From contig CM074856.1 of NCBI GenBank assembly GCA_037501455.1, forward strand, positions 91,214,001 through 91,278,000: DNA of 64,000 nucleotides, written 5' to 3'. The position numbers and the translations under genes are program-made. The first letter of the stretch is position 1. Every line of letters begins with the position of its first letter. The stretch is from Lantana camara (lineage: Eukaryota; Streptophyta; Magnoliopsida; Lamiales; Verbenaceae). This document shows positions 11,400-23,742 of this stretch, piece after piece. The notes beneath the pieces were generated by a model. The model saw only the letters and a list, made by a program, of their open reading frames with translations. It searched no databases and was not told the origin of the DNA.

Positions 11400-11954
11400 A
11401 CACGTCTGACAGAAGAAAAGTTTCTGCATAAAATTCAATTTTTGGCATGATGATCCAATGCATTCTTTGACCCCAAATTGCTATTATATGATTGAATATA
11501 TGTCAAAACAAGATATTTTAATGCTACATTGCTCATTGCTCGTCATCTCGTTACATTTTCGCCGTTCGTCCTGTTTGGTCCATTTTTAGTCATGTCTCAC
11601 GTATACACGTCGTGGTTGCACAGGTCACGAGGTCGTGGCCGAGGAGCAGGCTCCCTAGAGCATATCCTTGTTTCATTTTGTAAGCAAAGATGAGGTTTTG
11701 TTCTAGGTATATAGAACCATTACCACCCTTATGTGTTGATTTCGGCCAAACTCTATTATATGTATAAATGTTTCTCAAAATATAAACATTTTCAAGCAAG
11801 CAAGCCATGATTGTTCATGATTTCAAGCATGTTTTGGCGAGTCATGATTGCACTTGGGCCCGAGGGTAGTTCTTGAGCTAACCGGGAAAGTAAGGGCTGA
11901 CGGGTAACTCTTGAATTATCCTCACCTCGTTGGGATCACCCCCGAAGCCACTAG

Positions 11955-13894
11955 TGTTGGAAAACACGAATCAGAAAGCAGCGGAATTTAAAAAATTTTC
12001 CCAACAAAAGGATCTAGGACTCACAATCGTGTAACCAAATTCGTAGAGATAAGAAACTTACTTTTCTTTTATTCTTTCTTGAAGCGTTTCAAGCCACCTA
12101 AGAACGCTCTTCTCGCGGCTTGATCCCCTCTCCTTGGTAAAGCTCGAATCTTCAAATTTCTAACTTGAAGCTCTCTAGAGATAGTCCACCAACTTGATCA
12201 CAATCTAACTAGTAAGGATGCTAGTTCTCTAGTTAGTGTTTAGGCTTAACCTACGGTTTCGTTTATCTTGGAGAAAGGATGGTGTTCAACACATGAACCA
12301 AAAGAATTGCCAATTAGCTCTAAGGGGAGCTCGAGCTCCCCTATTTATAATAAAGAGAGGACCGAAAATCCTAGTCCTTATGGGCTAGGGATTTGGTCTC
12401 TCTCTCTCCTATTACTTGATCACCAAGTAATTTTGACTTTGACTTTGAATTCAAATTCAAATCAACTTTCAAGAGAGCTAAAAATATCCAAACTATTTTT
12501 GGATAATTTTATACTTTATTTATTTAAAATAAATAACTTATTTTATCTAATTAATTAATTCATAATTAATTAACTAGATTATTTTTCTCCAAAATAAGAC
12601 TTTCTTTTTAATTCAAAATTAAACCAAAGTCTATTAAATAATTAACACATTTAATTATTTAATATATATATACAATATATATATTTGCACGTGTGGGACA
12701 GGTGTCACAAGGACACGTGTCTCTCACGTGACCAAACCACACGTGTGGAACCCTCTTGGCCAGATTAACTCGTTTAATCATTTTAAAGCCTCAACTCATG
12801 TAACTAAGTTGTTGTGTGTGACCCTCTAGGTTCTCAATTCAAATAGCAGTGACCCTAATTAATTAATTCACTAATTAATTAATCAGTCCACAGATTAAAC
12901 GACCATAGTCTAGCAACAGGTGTTTAACCCCTAGCTGAATTGGAATGTTCGGATTCGACAGAACCTTTAAGTCATTGATTCATATGAGATACAATCCTCC
13001 TACTTACTATCTATCAACCAAGATCTAGGGCAAGGGAATAATCAGAACCCTAATAATCCGGTCTTAAAGCTAAGTGCATTTCATATCCATTTGATCTCAA
13101 TCCAAGAAACCCTTTTCTTGATGTCTTGATCTACTGCCTTGGCCATGGACTCCATATGGCATATGAACGACTTACACAATAAGAGATCACCTTGCAAATG
13201 CAAGTGTAGGTCCTTTCTTGATTCTCATTCACTTTCATGAATCACTTGTGCAGCCCCAGCATAACCCTTGAATCAGTCGTCTAAGGCGACACCCTTTAAA
13301 GCTTATACCTAAGACTACAGAGTTAACTCATAAAGTGACAAGGAACCTCAAGTCTTAAGGATCAATTAATCACATCAATGACTCGTGAGATATATCCTAA
13401 TCTGGAAGTTTCTATTTCCTAAAATAGAAACTTCCTTTCCCATTTAGGAATGTTCTCACACGGGGTACCTCAGTGAACTTACTTATTAAAGTAAGCACCC
13501 TCATGTATCACACACGCATCAACTATACACTTTGCACCTCCATGAAACAAGGTGGTCCTTCTTAAGGGCGTGATCCCACAAGCAAGCCTTAGAGGAGTCA
13601 GGTTGACACTCCCACTGTCTGTAGGAATCATCGGCTTGGAGTATTTTACTAATCATGACTTTTGTGATATAGGGCTCGTTTCATGAACCATTTCACCTAA
13701 ATGGTAGAGTCCTAAAGTCATCAGGATTAGGGGAGTTCTCATACATGCACAGCTAAAGTAAACGCATACCAAACAAGAGCATATAAAGAAGTGTTGCCTC
13801 AATTCATTATTTCATTCAAAGATTGTATGTGATTACAATAAGGAAAAGCACAAAGCGGATATACAATCGGCTTTCTAGGGCACTATTCCTAACA
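11955..13894 (-). mobile_element. Solo LTR of a copia K-type element (1940 bp)
   Basis: On the minus strand this is a full LTR of the K family, with TGTTGG/CTAACA ends on the plus strand. It is flanked by the exact TSD ACTAG (11950-11954 and 13895-13899). The second copy of LTR A at about 31490 reads CCACTAGGAGATTAGTGG without interruption and is therefore the empty site. There is no internal sequence, so the element was lost by LTR-LTR recombination. TATA box and palindrome are kept at 12324-12350. Confidence 0.96.
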
Positions 13895-14827
13895 ACTAGG
13901 AGATTAGTGGTGGAAGGAGTTCAGTGCGTAGGGAGTCATGTTCCCGAGGTACACCATGTCGTGGATAGTTGGGTCTTGCAAACCCACTATCACCCAGAGG
14001 AAGAAGGAGACTGGGGACAGATCTAAAATCACGGGTTGTCCTCGGGTTATTGCATGTTTTCACTCATGATTATGTTATTAGTTGTGCACTTAATGAATTG
14101 CATGATCGCCTATTTCATGATTCAAGCATGCACGTATCGATCACGTTGGTAGAAAGGTTGGACAATTGCCCTTACTCGCCGGGGCCACATGTTTCACGAA
14201 ATTGACAAGTTAACAAGTTAAACCTGATAGTCATAATCTCGGGCAAAGAACAAGTATTCTTGAACTTTATGTTTATTTCATTTCCAAGTCTTCACCCGAG
14301 GCTATGACTTGCATGTGACGTGTGCTATATATATATATTTATTGCCCCTCGCTCAGTCTTCGGTAGACTGATACTTCACTTTTCAGGTACTTTTGGTCAT
14401 GGTCGTGGTCCTGGTCGTGCTAGGCGGGAGTTGAGTCAGGTCTTGCATTACACCGAGTCCAGCATTGTGCCTTTCATGTATAGGACTTTTGGAGATATCA
14501 TGTTATGATCGTTGTTACTACATTTTGAATACTTGAACATGTATATTGCATATAAGATATGATAATGTATTGATAGTTAATGTTGGTACCTACTATGTAT
14601 ATATTTTGGTAAATATGGTACCTATACGTATTAATTGAATTGCTTCCGCTTTTAATTTCATGTCTTGGTTTGTGTATGTTGGGGAGTGTCCCGCCTAGCT
14701 CGTTTTTCTTGATTGTCACCCGTTCGCTATATGTTCGGTTCATGTACGGATTATCCATTTCGTATGTGGATAGGGCTATAGTGCGGGGGATGTAGTGTCT
14801 TGGGGGTTAGGGTGCTACATCTACAGG

Positions 14828-14839
14828 TGGTATCAGAGC
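14828..14839 (+). other. Primer binding site of gypsy A
   Basis: TGGTATCAGAGC lies 9 bases after the LTR end. The following bases (CCAGTTGCAAAACCGAG) are nearly the same in B and C, so similarity extends past the primer site. Confidence 0.95.
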
Positions 14840-15073
14840 CCAGTTGCAAAACCGAGGTCCTCGAGTCGTGCCAAGTGAGTCTAGGTCGCACGGCATATGA
14901 TTAATTGTTACCTGAGAGTCTGCATTTAATTGAATTACTTGATTTACATGAATTCTTGCATTACTTGAGCTATTTGATCTTCTTTGAATGTGTGTTTATT
15001 GACACTATGGAATTATATGCACACATTTGCATTTATTAATCAAACCACGCATGTGTAGTGATTTGATTTCAGG
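14840..15073 (+). other. Leader of gypsy A with splice-acceptor-like end
   Basis: These 234 non-coding bases end in TTTGATTTCAG/G directly before the gag ATG. B has the same arrangement. This fits a 3' splice site that could pair with the donor-like site at 10806; splicing is an inference. Confidence 0.5.
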
Positions 15074-16110
15074 ATGGATCGTGATAGACATCGTCGTGAC
15101 CGATCTCCGAGACATCGGCATCATCATCATCGCCGCTACCATCGTCATGCGAGATCACCTCCTCCTCCACCTGCTCAGGCACAGCCTCAGGATTTTATGA
15201 ACGCAGTAGTGGGGCTGAGTGATCAGAGGCTACAGGAAAGGGTTCCTCCAACACCACCAGCGCCCGTAGCACCCCAGGAGTACCCCATTTCAGCTATACT
15301 ACGGGAGTTTCAGAATCAGCATCCCCCAAAGTTTTATAAGGGTGATGATATACAGGCTGAGATGTGGTTGAAAGAGGTCGAGAGGATTTGGTAGCTCATT
15401 CCTTGTGATACTCAGGAGAAAGACCGCTGCACTCTTACTCTGATTCAGGGTGAGGCCTACTCCTGGTGGGAGAGCACACAGATAGTATTGGAGGCTTCCG
15501 GGACAGATATCACGTGGGAGGTCTTTGTACGGGAGTTTAGAAACAAGTTTATTCCGCCAGCTTCCCGTACCCACAGGTTGAGGGAGTTTACAGAGTTGAA
15601 GCAAGGAGGGAGATCAGTTGGTCAGTACATCGCCGAGTTCGAGAGACTATCTCGCTATACACCTAACATAGCGAATGACGACTTTCACAAGGCAATGCAG
15701 TTCGTGTAGGGACTCAGGCCAGACATCCAGGACGCGTTGAAAGCAGCTAACACGAGCACCTGGGCCAAAGCTACCACCAAAGCTTTGAAGGTCGAGGATT
15801 CAGAGATTGCCAGGAGGCATATTCCCCGTACTGGATAGGCTTCGGGTTCGAGATCGGGACAGGGGTCGAGTGCAGGAAAGAGACCTATAGTTTACTCTGT
15901 ACCTCCAGCACCGAAGGACTCCGGGAAGAAGTTCAAAGCTACAGGACCACCCCAGAAGGCTCCACGAGCTCCAGCACCACCACAGCCACCTCAGAAACCG
16001 GGTTGCAGATTTTGTGGGCTTACTACACATACATATGATAACTGCAAGTGACGGTTGGGTTTATGTTTGATCTGTGGGAGTGACGAGCACCGGGTTGATG
16101 GTTGTCCGGA
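15074..16110 (+). pseudogene. Gypsy A gag, broken by four stops
   Basis: The ATG at 15074 begins an unusual N-terminus rich in Arg, His and Ser (RDRSPRHRHHHH), followed by a proline run and a gypsy Gag core (PPKFYKGDDIQAEMWLKEVE, then GEAYSWWES). The frame is uninterrupted by indels but carries stops at 15392 (TAG), 15707 (TAG), 15836 (TAG) and 16049 (TGA). Two CX2CX4HX4C zinc knuckles are intact in residues (CRFCGLTTHTYDNC and CLICGSDEHRVDGC), separated by the last stop. Comparison with element B shows that at least two stops are CAG-to-TAG or TGG-to-TAG changes. The product would be the particle-forming protein; this copy is dead. Confidence 0.92.
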
Positions 16111-18869
16111 TCGTCAGGATCCGCCACCTGTAGGTCAAAGGCCACTTGTGAGAGCTCGAGCCTATGCATTAGCCGGAGAGGAGCAGGATGGTGAGATCGA
16201 CCCTGCGACAGTCGTTGAAGGTACTATATGCATCCATGGCACGAACATCCATACATTATTTGATCCAGGAGCTACACACTCCTTTCTTGCGCATTCTATT
16301 GCTATTACTATGTCTTTGCCTGTTGTATGCTCTTCTGTGCGCTATTTAGTTAGCACTCCTTTCGGTAGTAGGCGAGAGACGGATCAGGTTTACAGGGATG
16401 TTCCAGTGGTGATTGAGGGTCGAGAGTTCTTGACAGATTTCATTGTTATGCCGATGGAAAGATACGGGTCTATTTTGGGGATGGACTGGTTGTACAGGCA
16501 CTGTGCTACAATAGATTGCCGGGCGAAGAAAGTGCAGTTGGGTTCAGAGGTTACTACGGGGTGGACTTCGAAGACAGTAGCTCTACTTTCCTTCTCAGAG
16601 GCTCAGAAATTAGTCAGAGACGGGGCTACAGGGTTCATTGCCTACATTCTGAATAAGCCTAAAGATCAGGCGAAATTGGAAGACACGGAAGTGGTAAAGG
16701 AATTTCCCGAGGTCTTCCCAGAAAAATTGGATTCTTTGCCTCCCGAGCGAGAAATAGAATTTGTGATTGATCTTTACCCGAATGCAGAGCCGTATTCAAA
16801 GAATCCATATCGGATGGCTCCAGCAGAATTGAAAGAATTAAAGGTCTAGCTTGAGGCATTGTTGGAAGTGGGGTACATCAGGCCAAGTTCTTCACCCTAG
16901 GGAGCACCGGTATTATTCGTAAAGAAAAAGGACGGAACTTTAAGGATGTGCATCGATTACCGGGAGTTGAACCGGATGACTATTAAGAACAAGTATCCCC
17001 TTCCACATATCGAGGAGTTATTTGATATACTTCAGGGTTCTAAGGTCTACTCGAAATTGGATTTAAGACAGGGATATTACCTGCTGCGAATCCGAGCAGA
17101 GGATATTCCAAAGACGGGACTCAATACTCGATACAGGCATTACGAGTTCGTGGTTATTCCATTTGGGTTAACCAATGCCACTGCAGCTTTTATGGATATG
17201 ATGCATCGGATTTTCAGGCCATTCCTCGACAAGTTTGTGGTGATTTTCATCGATGACATTTTGGTATTCTCAAAATCTGTCGAGGAGCACGCGAGGCATC
17301 TTAAGCTGGTTCTACAGACTTTAAAGGAGCATCAGTTATTTGCTAAATTTAGTAAGTGTGAATTTTGGATCGATCGGGTTGCTTTCTTGGGACATGTGAT
17401 TTCAGGCAAGGGTTTGGAAGTCGATCCCTCGAAAATTGAGGCCGTGCTTAAATGGGAAAAACCAAAGAATGCCTCGGAAGTTAGGAGCTTCATGGGATTG
17501 GCCGGATATTACAGAAGGTTCATCCAGGATTTCTCTAAGATCGCTGCACCGTTGACCCGATTGACAAAGAAAGATGTCAAGTTTGTCTGGGACGAAGAGT
17601 GTGATCAAAGTTTCAACTTTTTGAAAGAAAAGTTAGTCTCAGCTCCGGTGTTAATATTTCCTGAGGGTTCAGAGGAGTATGCCGTGTATACAGATACTTC
17701 TAAGGAAGGCTTAGGTTGTGTATTGACTCAGAAGGGAAAGGTGATCGTTTATGCCTCCTGAAAGTTAAAAGAATATGAAAAGAATTATCCTACACACGAC
17801 CTGGAGCTTGCAGCTGTGATCTTTGCTCTCGGGAAATGGAGACATTATTTATACGGGACTTCCTTTGAGATTTTCACCGACCACAAGAGCCTCCAGTATT
17901 TTTTCACGCAGAAAGATTTGAATATGAGGCAACGACGTTGTATGGAAAAGTTAGAGGATTATGAATGCACGATCAAGTATCATCCAAGAAAAGCCAACGT
18001 GGTCTCCGATGCACTTAGCAGGAAGGCGAGTGTGTCGAGTTTGGAAATAAAAGAAAGTGATGAAATTACTCCGATTAGATTAAAGGCTCGGGTTTCTAAT
18101 ATCACAATTCAGCCGGAATTGAAGTATCAGTTATTTGAGGCTCAGAATAATGATCCAGAGGTACAGAAATTGGTAAGTAAGGCTAGAGCTGATCCGGAGA
18201 GTCCTTTTGGCTTTGATGAGACCGGTTTGCTTCGATTTAAAAATAGAGTAGTAGTGCCTGAAAAGTTGAAACGGGTTCTACTTGAAAAAGCTCACAAGCC
18301 CGCATATTCGATCCACCCCGGAGGAAATAAAATGTATAAGGATCTGAAATAATATTATTGGTGGAATGGAATGAAACGAGACGTTGTTGAGTATGTGAAA
18401 CCTTGCTTGACTTGTCAGTGAGTGAAAGCTGAACACCAAAAACCCGTGGGACTTCTACAATTGTTACCTATTCCCGAATGGAAGTGGGAACAAGTAATGA
18501 TGGACTTTGTTTTCGGATTATCGAAGGGAAAAGGTGGATTTGATGGTATTTGGGTAATGTGGATAGATTTACGAAATCTGCTCACTTTCTACCAGCCCAA
18601 TGTCTTATAAGATTCCGAAGTTAGCCGAGATCTATAACAGAGAGATTATTCGACTTCATGGCATTCCAGTGAGCATAGTTTCAAACCGAGACCCGAGATT
18701 CACATCGAAGTTGTGGCAAGAGTTGCAGGCGATGTTGGGAACGAGGCTCAAGTTCAGTACCGCATTCCACCCACAAACAGATGGTCAGACAAAAAGATTA
18801 ATAAGATACTTGGAAGATCTCCTTCGGGCTTGCGCGATGGATTTTCAGAATTCGTGGCAGGAGCAGTTA
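16111..18869 (+). pseudogene. Gypsy A pol, 5' part (protease to integrase core)
   Basis: The order is aspartic protease (LFDPGATHSF, Asp codon 16262), reverse transcriptase ([20 protein letters not shown] and the FIDD active site), RNase H ([10 protein letters not shown], later FTDHKSLQY), then integrase zinc region (HPGG ... CLTCQ) and core. Stops occur at 16847, 16898, 17759, 18350 and 18419, and a one-base deletion near 18560 shifts the frame. In the integrase core two catalytic acids are lost: Asp to Asn at 18684-18686 (SNRDPRF) and Glu to Lys at 18792-18794. Solo LTR F inserted at 18870 with TSD AGTTA, and the gene resumes at 24645. The gypsy order (integrase last) is clear. Confidence 0.93.
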
Positions 18870-20166
18870 TGTAGCACCCGGAACGCCGAGATACCACACC
18901 CCCGCAATATAGCCCAGTCCACATACGAAATGGATGATCCGTACATGAACCAAAACTATAGCGAACGGGTGACAAGAGGAAATAAACCACTAGCACTAAC
19001 CCTCAAATATATACAACAATGCATAATAATCAAAGAAAAAACACAATATACATTCACTTCATTATGTCAAGTTCAATCCCATCTCTTTAATACAAACCAA
19101 CTTCCAAAATTTTTCATAAAGATCAATAACGAAACATATACATAAACATCAATAATATACATGACAATGAGACCGACAAGGGGTAGACCCACAAAATAAA
19201 AGACCTAACTCGATCCCGCCTAGTGTGCAACCTGCAGGCCTGAAAATGTGAGGTGTCAGTCTACCACAGACTGAGTGAGGGGTTTAAATAAATATAAGCG
19301 CACATATCATGCAAGCTATAACCTCGGGTAAGATTTTATAGGAAACACAATATAAGTTCAAGAATAAAAGGAATTCTCGCCCGAGATTACAACTGAACCA
19401 ATTTAACAATTCAATTAATTATCAATTTAATACGTGGCCCGGCGAGTGAGGGCGTTCTCCAACCTTACTCCAAAAGTGTACAATCATGAACATTTCCATT
19501 TATCAGGTGAGCATGTAAGTTATTCAAGTGCAATCAAATAGCAGTTTCATGAACCCTTTTCCCTCCGGGTGATGACGGGCTTGCAATACCCAACCATCCA
19601 ATCATGGTGTACGTCGGGAACATGACTCCCACGTACGGGATTTCTTCCTCCACCAAACCTCCTGGTAGATTCAGAGGTGATCCCAAAATTGGTGAGAATA
19701 GTGCAAGAGTTACCCGTTAGCCCTTGCTTCCCCGATTGGCTCAATACACTACCCTTGGGCCCAACGTGAACATGCTTTACTCGCCAAAACAATCAATCAA
19801 TCAATTTAGTCCATTCAGTTCAATCATGAAATCCGTTTAAAATCCATATGGTTTGGAAAACTATAGATATATAGATACATTTTGGCTTAAAACATCACAT
19901 AGAGTCATATGGGTTCTATATATCTAGAATTAAACTTCACCTTTACTTTACTAACCAAAATAAGCAAGGAAACACCCTAAGGAGCGTGCTCCTCGTCTCC
20001 GGGACCGAGATCTGTGCAATAAGAACAAGTGTGAAATAAGACTCGACTCGAATGACCCAATTATGACGAACGACAATGATATGTAACCTCAATCATGCAT
20101 TTATAATCAATGAGTGTCAAATAGAAGTATACTTATCAATAAAGTAAGCATATAATTCATATAAGT

Positions 20167-23100
20167 TGTAACACCCCTGGAGCGACGGGTGCCACATCCC
20201 CCGCACTAAGGTCTAACACGAGTAACGAAATAGAGAGTTCGCACCCGTATCAAACCATAGCGAACGGGAGACACACAGAACACACACCCTCGCTAGGCGG
20301 TCTAGACCCTCAAAACCTGCGCAAATAAAAAAAAAAAAATCAGAGTAGCGGAAGTAAATTAAGCAATAAACATATATCCCAAGATCATCACATATATAGA
20401 TATCAAAATGGGGAAGGGTCAAGTATTCCAACGATCAAGCTAGCTTATATACAAATGTACAATGCCATCACGGCCAAAATAACATAAGTGTATACAGAAT
20501 ACATAAGTGAGAGAGGAAGTAATCCACTACGATGCATGAAGACTCAAGCTAAACCACAAGTAAACTCCAAAAGACACTTGTCGCCTAGCTTGACTCAGAA
20601 GAACCTGCAAACTCAAAAGAAAGGGAAAAAGGGAAAACAACAACGAGGGTTAGTCCTAGTGACTAGTGAGGGGGTTAACTCACGCACCCGATATACATAT
20701 AGAGCAAAGCAATTATTAAAACGGAAGGATCCTTGAACTGAGAGTGGTTTTTACAAGCCAAAGTAGTTCCCGTGATATATATATACATAGGTTAAAGAAA
20801 AGGCAAAAGACCAAATGCCAAGTTTTAGGTAATTAAGAATCCACTCTCGTTCCATAGATCATACAAAACTAAACCAACTTGGCGAGTACGAGTTACACTC
20901 CAACTTCCATACACGAAAAACAAAGCAGAGCAAAACAAATCAGAATCCATCCCCAACACCGTTTGATAGAAGGGTTGATAGGCCCTAACTATCCACATAC
21001 ACAGACGAGACAAGGTTTAATTGCTACCTTCAAACCTTCGCAGGTTGCCTCCGCCAGCTCAAGAGAAACACCCTTCCTCGATCCTCCCAAGGTTGGGTGA
21101 GACTCTCAAATGGAGGTGTTGATGGAAGAGCTCGGCGACCCCTCGACCGTCCCGAGATTACCATACCACACTCCAGGGCCCAAACAGATCATGAAATCAC
21201 ACAAACATATCTCAAAGCTTATCTTTCAAAGCCACATCTAGCTTACACACACACACTTGCACAAAACTAAACTTTTCCAAACAAAAGCAAAATAGCTTAT
21301 ATACTTATACAAAACGTTTTTCAAACTCTTATAACAAATGGGGAAAAATCCCGCAACATACGTATCATGTACTTATTTACCATATATTAAACGTATTCGC
21401 ATGCGAGGTTTGAAACCAATTAGGGTTGTAGGTCAAATAACTAAAAGAACAAAAACCTCACCTTGTCAACGCAACTATTGGAGACAAAAGGGGAAACCGG
21501 ACACCTACGGAGCAAGCTCGTCCTCAACAGGAAGATCCTGTGAACAAGGCAAACAACAAGGAACACTCTTAGACTCAATATGAACCACATTGACGCTCGG
21601 TACATGCATATGTATGCTTATGATGCAAATAATATGAAATGCATCCACATTTAGGTCATTTACGAGCATTCAATGCACATAGGAACGTACATCATAAACG
21701 AGGAGGCAAATCGAATCACAAATTCGTAACATAAGGCTTAACATATAATATAACAAGTTAGTCATGCATACACATCAAAAACGAGGCAAGAAGAAATAAC
21801 AAGAAGCAACGAAAAGGCGAAAGAAATCTCCTCGGATACCACCCTGTTGGACACGGCCGTGTCAGAAAACAAAGGGGAACGGACACGGCCGTGTCAGGTA
21901 AATAAATTTGAAAAAAAACATTTCCGAGAGCTCAACACGGCCGTGTCCATTTTCCTTTGTAACCTGACGCGGCCGTGTCAGGCGTTCGAGCTGGGAATAT
22001 TTTGGCGCAGCAACACCGAAAATGAAAGGAAAAACAGGGCATTTCGGGCTTCAAGGAGACTCTTATGCCTTTCAAAACACAAATATCAAGCATCAAAATA
22101 ACATCAATACAACATAGGTTCATGCCCAACAAGTAGCCACAATTTCAGCTCCAAAAATACAAGCAATTCAAGTCATGAATGAGAGGAAGAAGTGCATCAA
22201 GTATATCATCAAAGCTCAAGAGTTCATTTATGGCAAATTGATCCTATCTCAACTAACATGTAAGGAAGTGCAATAAATGGCAAGAATCATGTCATTGAAG
22301 TATTAAATCATCATCAAAACTCAAGAGAACAAGGAAGGAGCAAGAACCCAACAAATTCTCCCAACATCAACTAAATACATGTTTGGCATATCTCTATATT
22401 CAACCATGGAAATAAGCCCAAGATCACATAAAAGAGAGAAGAAAGAGTGTAGAACACAACCATGAATTTACCTTTCAAATTGGAGAAGCTAAGGTGAAGA
22501 TTTGAGCTCAAAATCAAAGAAATATCCGAAGGGGTTTTCCTTCCTTCTTTCTTTGCTTCTGCTGATCGAGATTGGTGAGAGAGGGAGAAATGGATCGGTT
22601 TCAAGGGGGTTAAGGGCTGAATTGGATGGTTAACTCAAGGTTAATGGCTTGGTTAAGTTTAAGTGGGGTCCACAAGCTTATACTAGGTCAAAAGGTAACT
22701 TTCAAGCGTAAGGAGCTCATTTCGGGTGAAATTCGAAGGTCTTAAAGAACTTAGAAAAATGTGAGGCTTGTCCCATCGAATCCAAATCGTCGAAATAAGT
22801 TCAATGGAGGTGACGAAATTCGAATCTGAATTCCCGAGCTCAAAATACGCATCCCGGAACCCAAGGTGCGCTAAATGCTCTTTAGCCTCCTTTAGGTCCC
22901 GTCTCCAAAACGAACCCAAAAAGGCAATCGAAACAAATACCAAAACATACAACGAGCACATAACCGAGTACATGAAGCATATAATTAACACATACCACAA
23001 ATTCACAAAATTCAGAAATAAATACGGATCCAAAACGAGCAAAATACAAAGCAAGGAAAGTTAAACGCTCAAGTTAAATAAATTCATACCAAAGCAATTA

Positions 23101-23219
23101 AGTTCAAATAACTTCAATTAATCCACATTAGCAATTAAATATCACGTAATCACTTAAAGAAATAAATAAATAGCGTACATAACAGATTACCTGAGAGTCT
23201 GATCAGTCGGGACGTTACA
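20167..23219 (-). mobile_element. Solo gypsy LTR E nested in LTR F
   Basis: Exact TSD TAAGT (20162-20166 and 23220-23224). On the minus strand it runs TGTAACGTCCC to GGGGTGTTACA, 3053 bp, with no internal region. Four palindromes with GACAC arms lie at 21850-21979. A GTAAAT donor-like site on the minus strand starts at 22471. It belongs to the second LTR subgroup here (with D, G, H, Z), which shares a GC-rich CGACC...GGTCG module (21130-21182). Confidence 0.95.
21850..21979. repeat. Palindrome array of LTR E
   Basis: GACACGGCCGTGTC is exact at 21850-21863 and 21882-21895. Slightly altered copies lie at 21935-21946 and 21966-21979. Confidence 0.9.
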
Positions 23220-23623
23220 TAAGTCACATACGGGAGCCAAGGAAGTGAAAGGAATGCAAGAAGAGGGGTTTTGGTGAAGTTTGGCAAAAGTTGACAGTTT
23301 TCGAAACCGCACATGCTGTAGGAAAATGGAAATATCTTGAGTTGTAGAAGTTGGAATTAAGTTTTGTTTATTGGAACTGAAACTAGACTCATAGGGCTTT
23401 CCAAGGATATATGGATCGTTTTCTAGTTCAAAGCGATGAGAAAATGGCGTAGGCTTGAAGTTGGATGATTGCAGTTTGTCGGTAAAGCAGCGACACCAAA
23501 AAGAATGGATAATATCTCACCAAAGGGAAAAGTTATTGAGGTGATTCCAACTGAAGGTTGTTCTAGACTTCAAGATCTTTCCGTAGGTTCAAAAATCAGG
23601 CCAATCGGAGTTCAAACGAAGTC

Positions 23624-23742
23624 GACACGGCCGTGTCAATATTGGTCTGAAAACTGACACGGCCGTGTCGGAATTAAAAATTTCAACTCGAACCTCCAAC
23701 ACGGCCGTGTTGGAAATGAACTAGGGTTGGACACGGCCGTGT
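23624..23742. repeat. Palindrome array of LTR F
   Basis: GACACGGCCGTGTC lies at 23624-23637 and 23656-23669. An 18-bp perfect palindrome, CCAACACGGCCGTGTTGG, lies at 23696-23713, and ACACGGCCGTGT at 23731-23742. Confidence 0.9.

Larger units (their letters stand above)
10203..14819 (+). repeat. 5' LTR of gypsy element A, split by a solo copia LTR
   Basis: It runs from TGTAACGTCCC to GGTGCTACA, just before the primer site at 14828. Without the copia LTR and its TSD it is about 2.67 kb. It is preceded by TCTTG. Contents in order: AAG/GTGAGT donor-like site at 10806, six palindromes at 11173-11399, the CAGTCT/AGACTG hairpin at 14354-14370, and the block ending GTGCGGGGGATGTAG near the 3' end that is shared by the gypsy LTRs here. 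Its first 1.3 kb differs from the copy at 26022 by about 2 percent. Confidence 0.93.
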
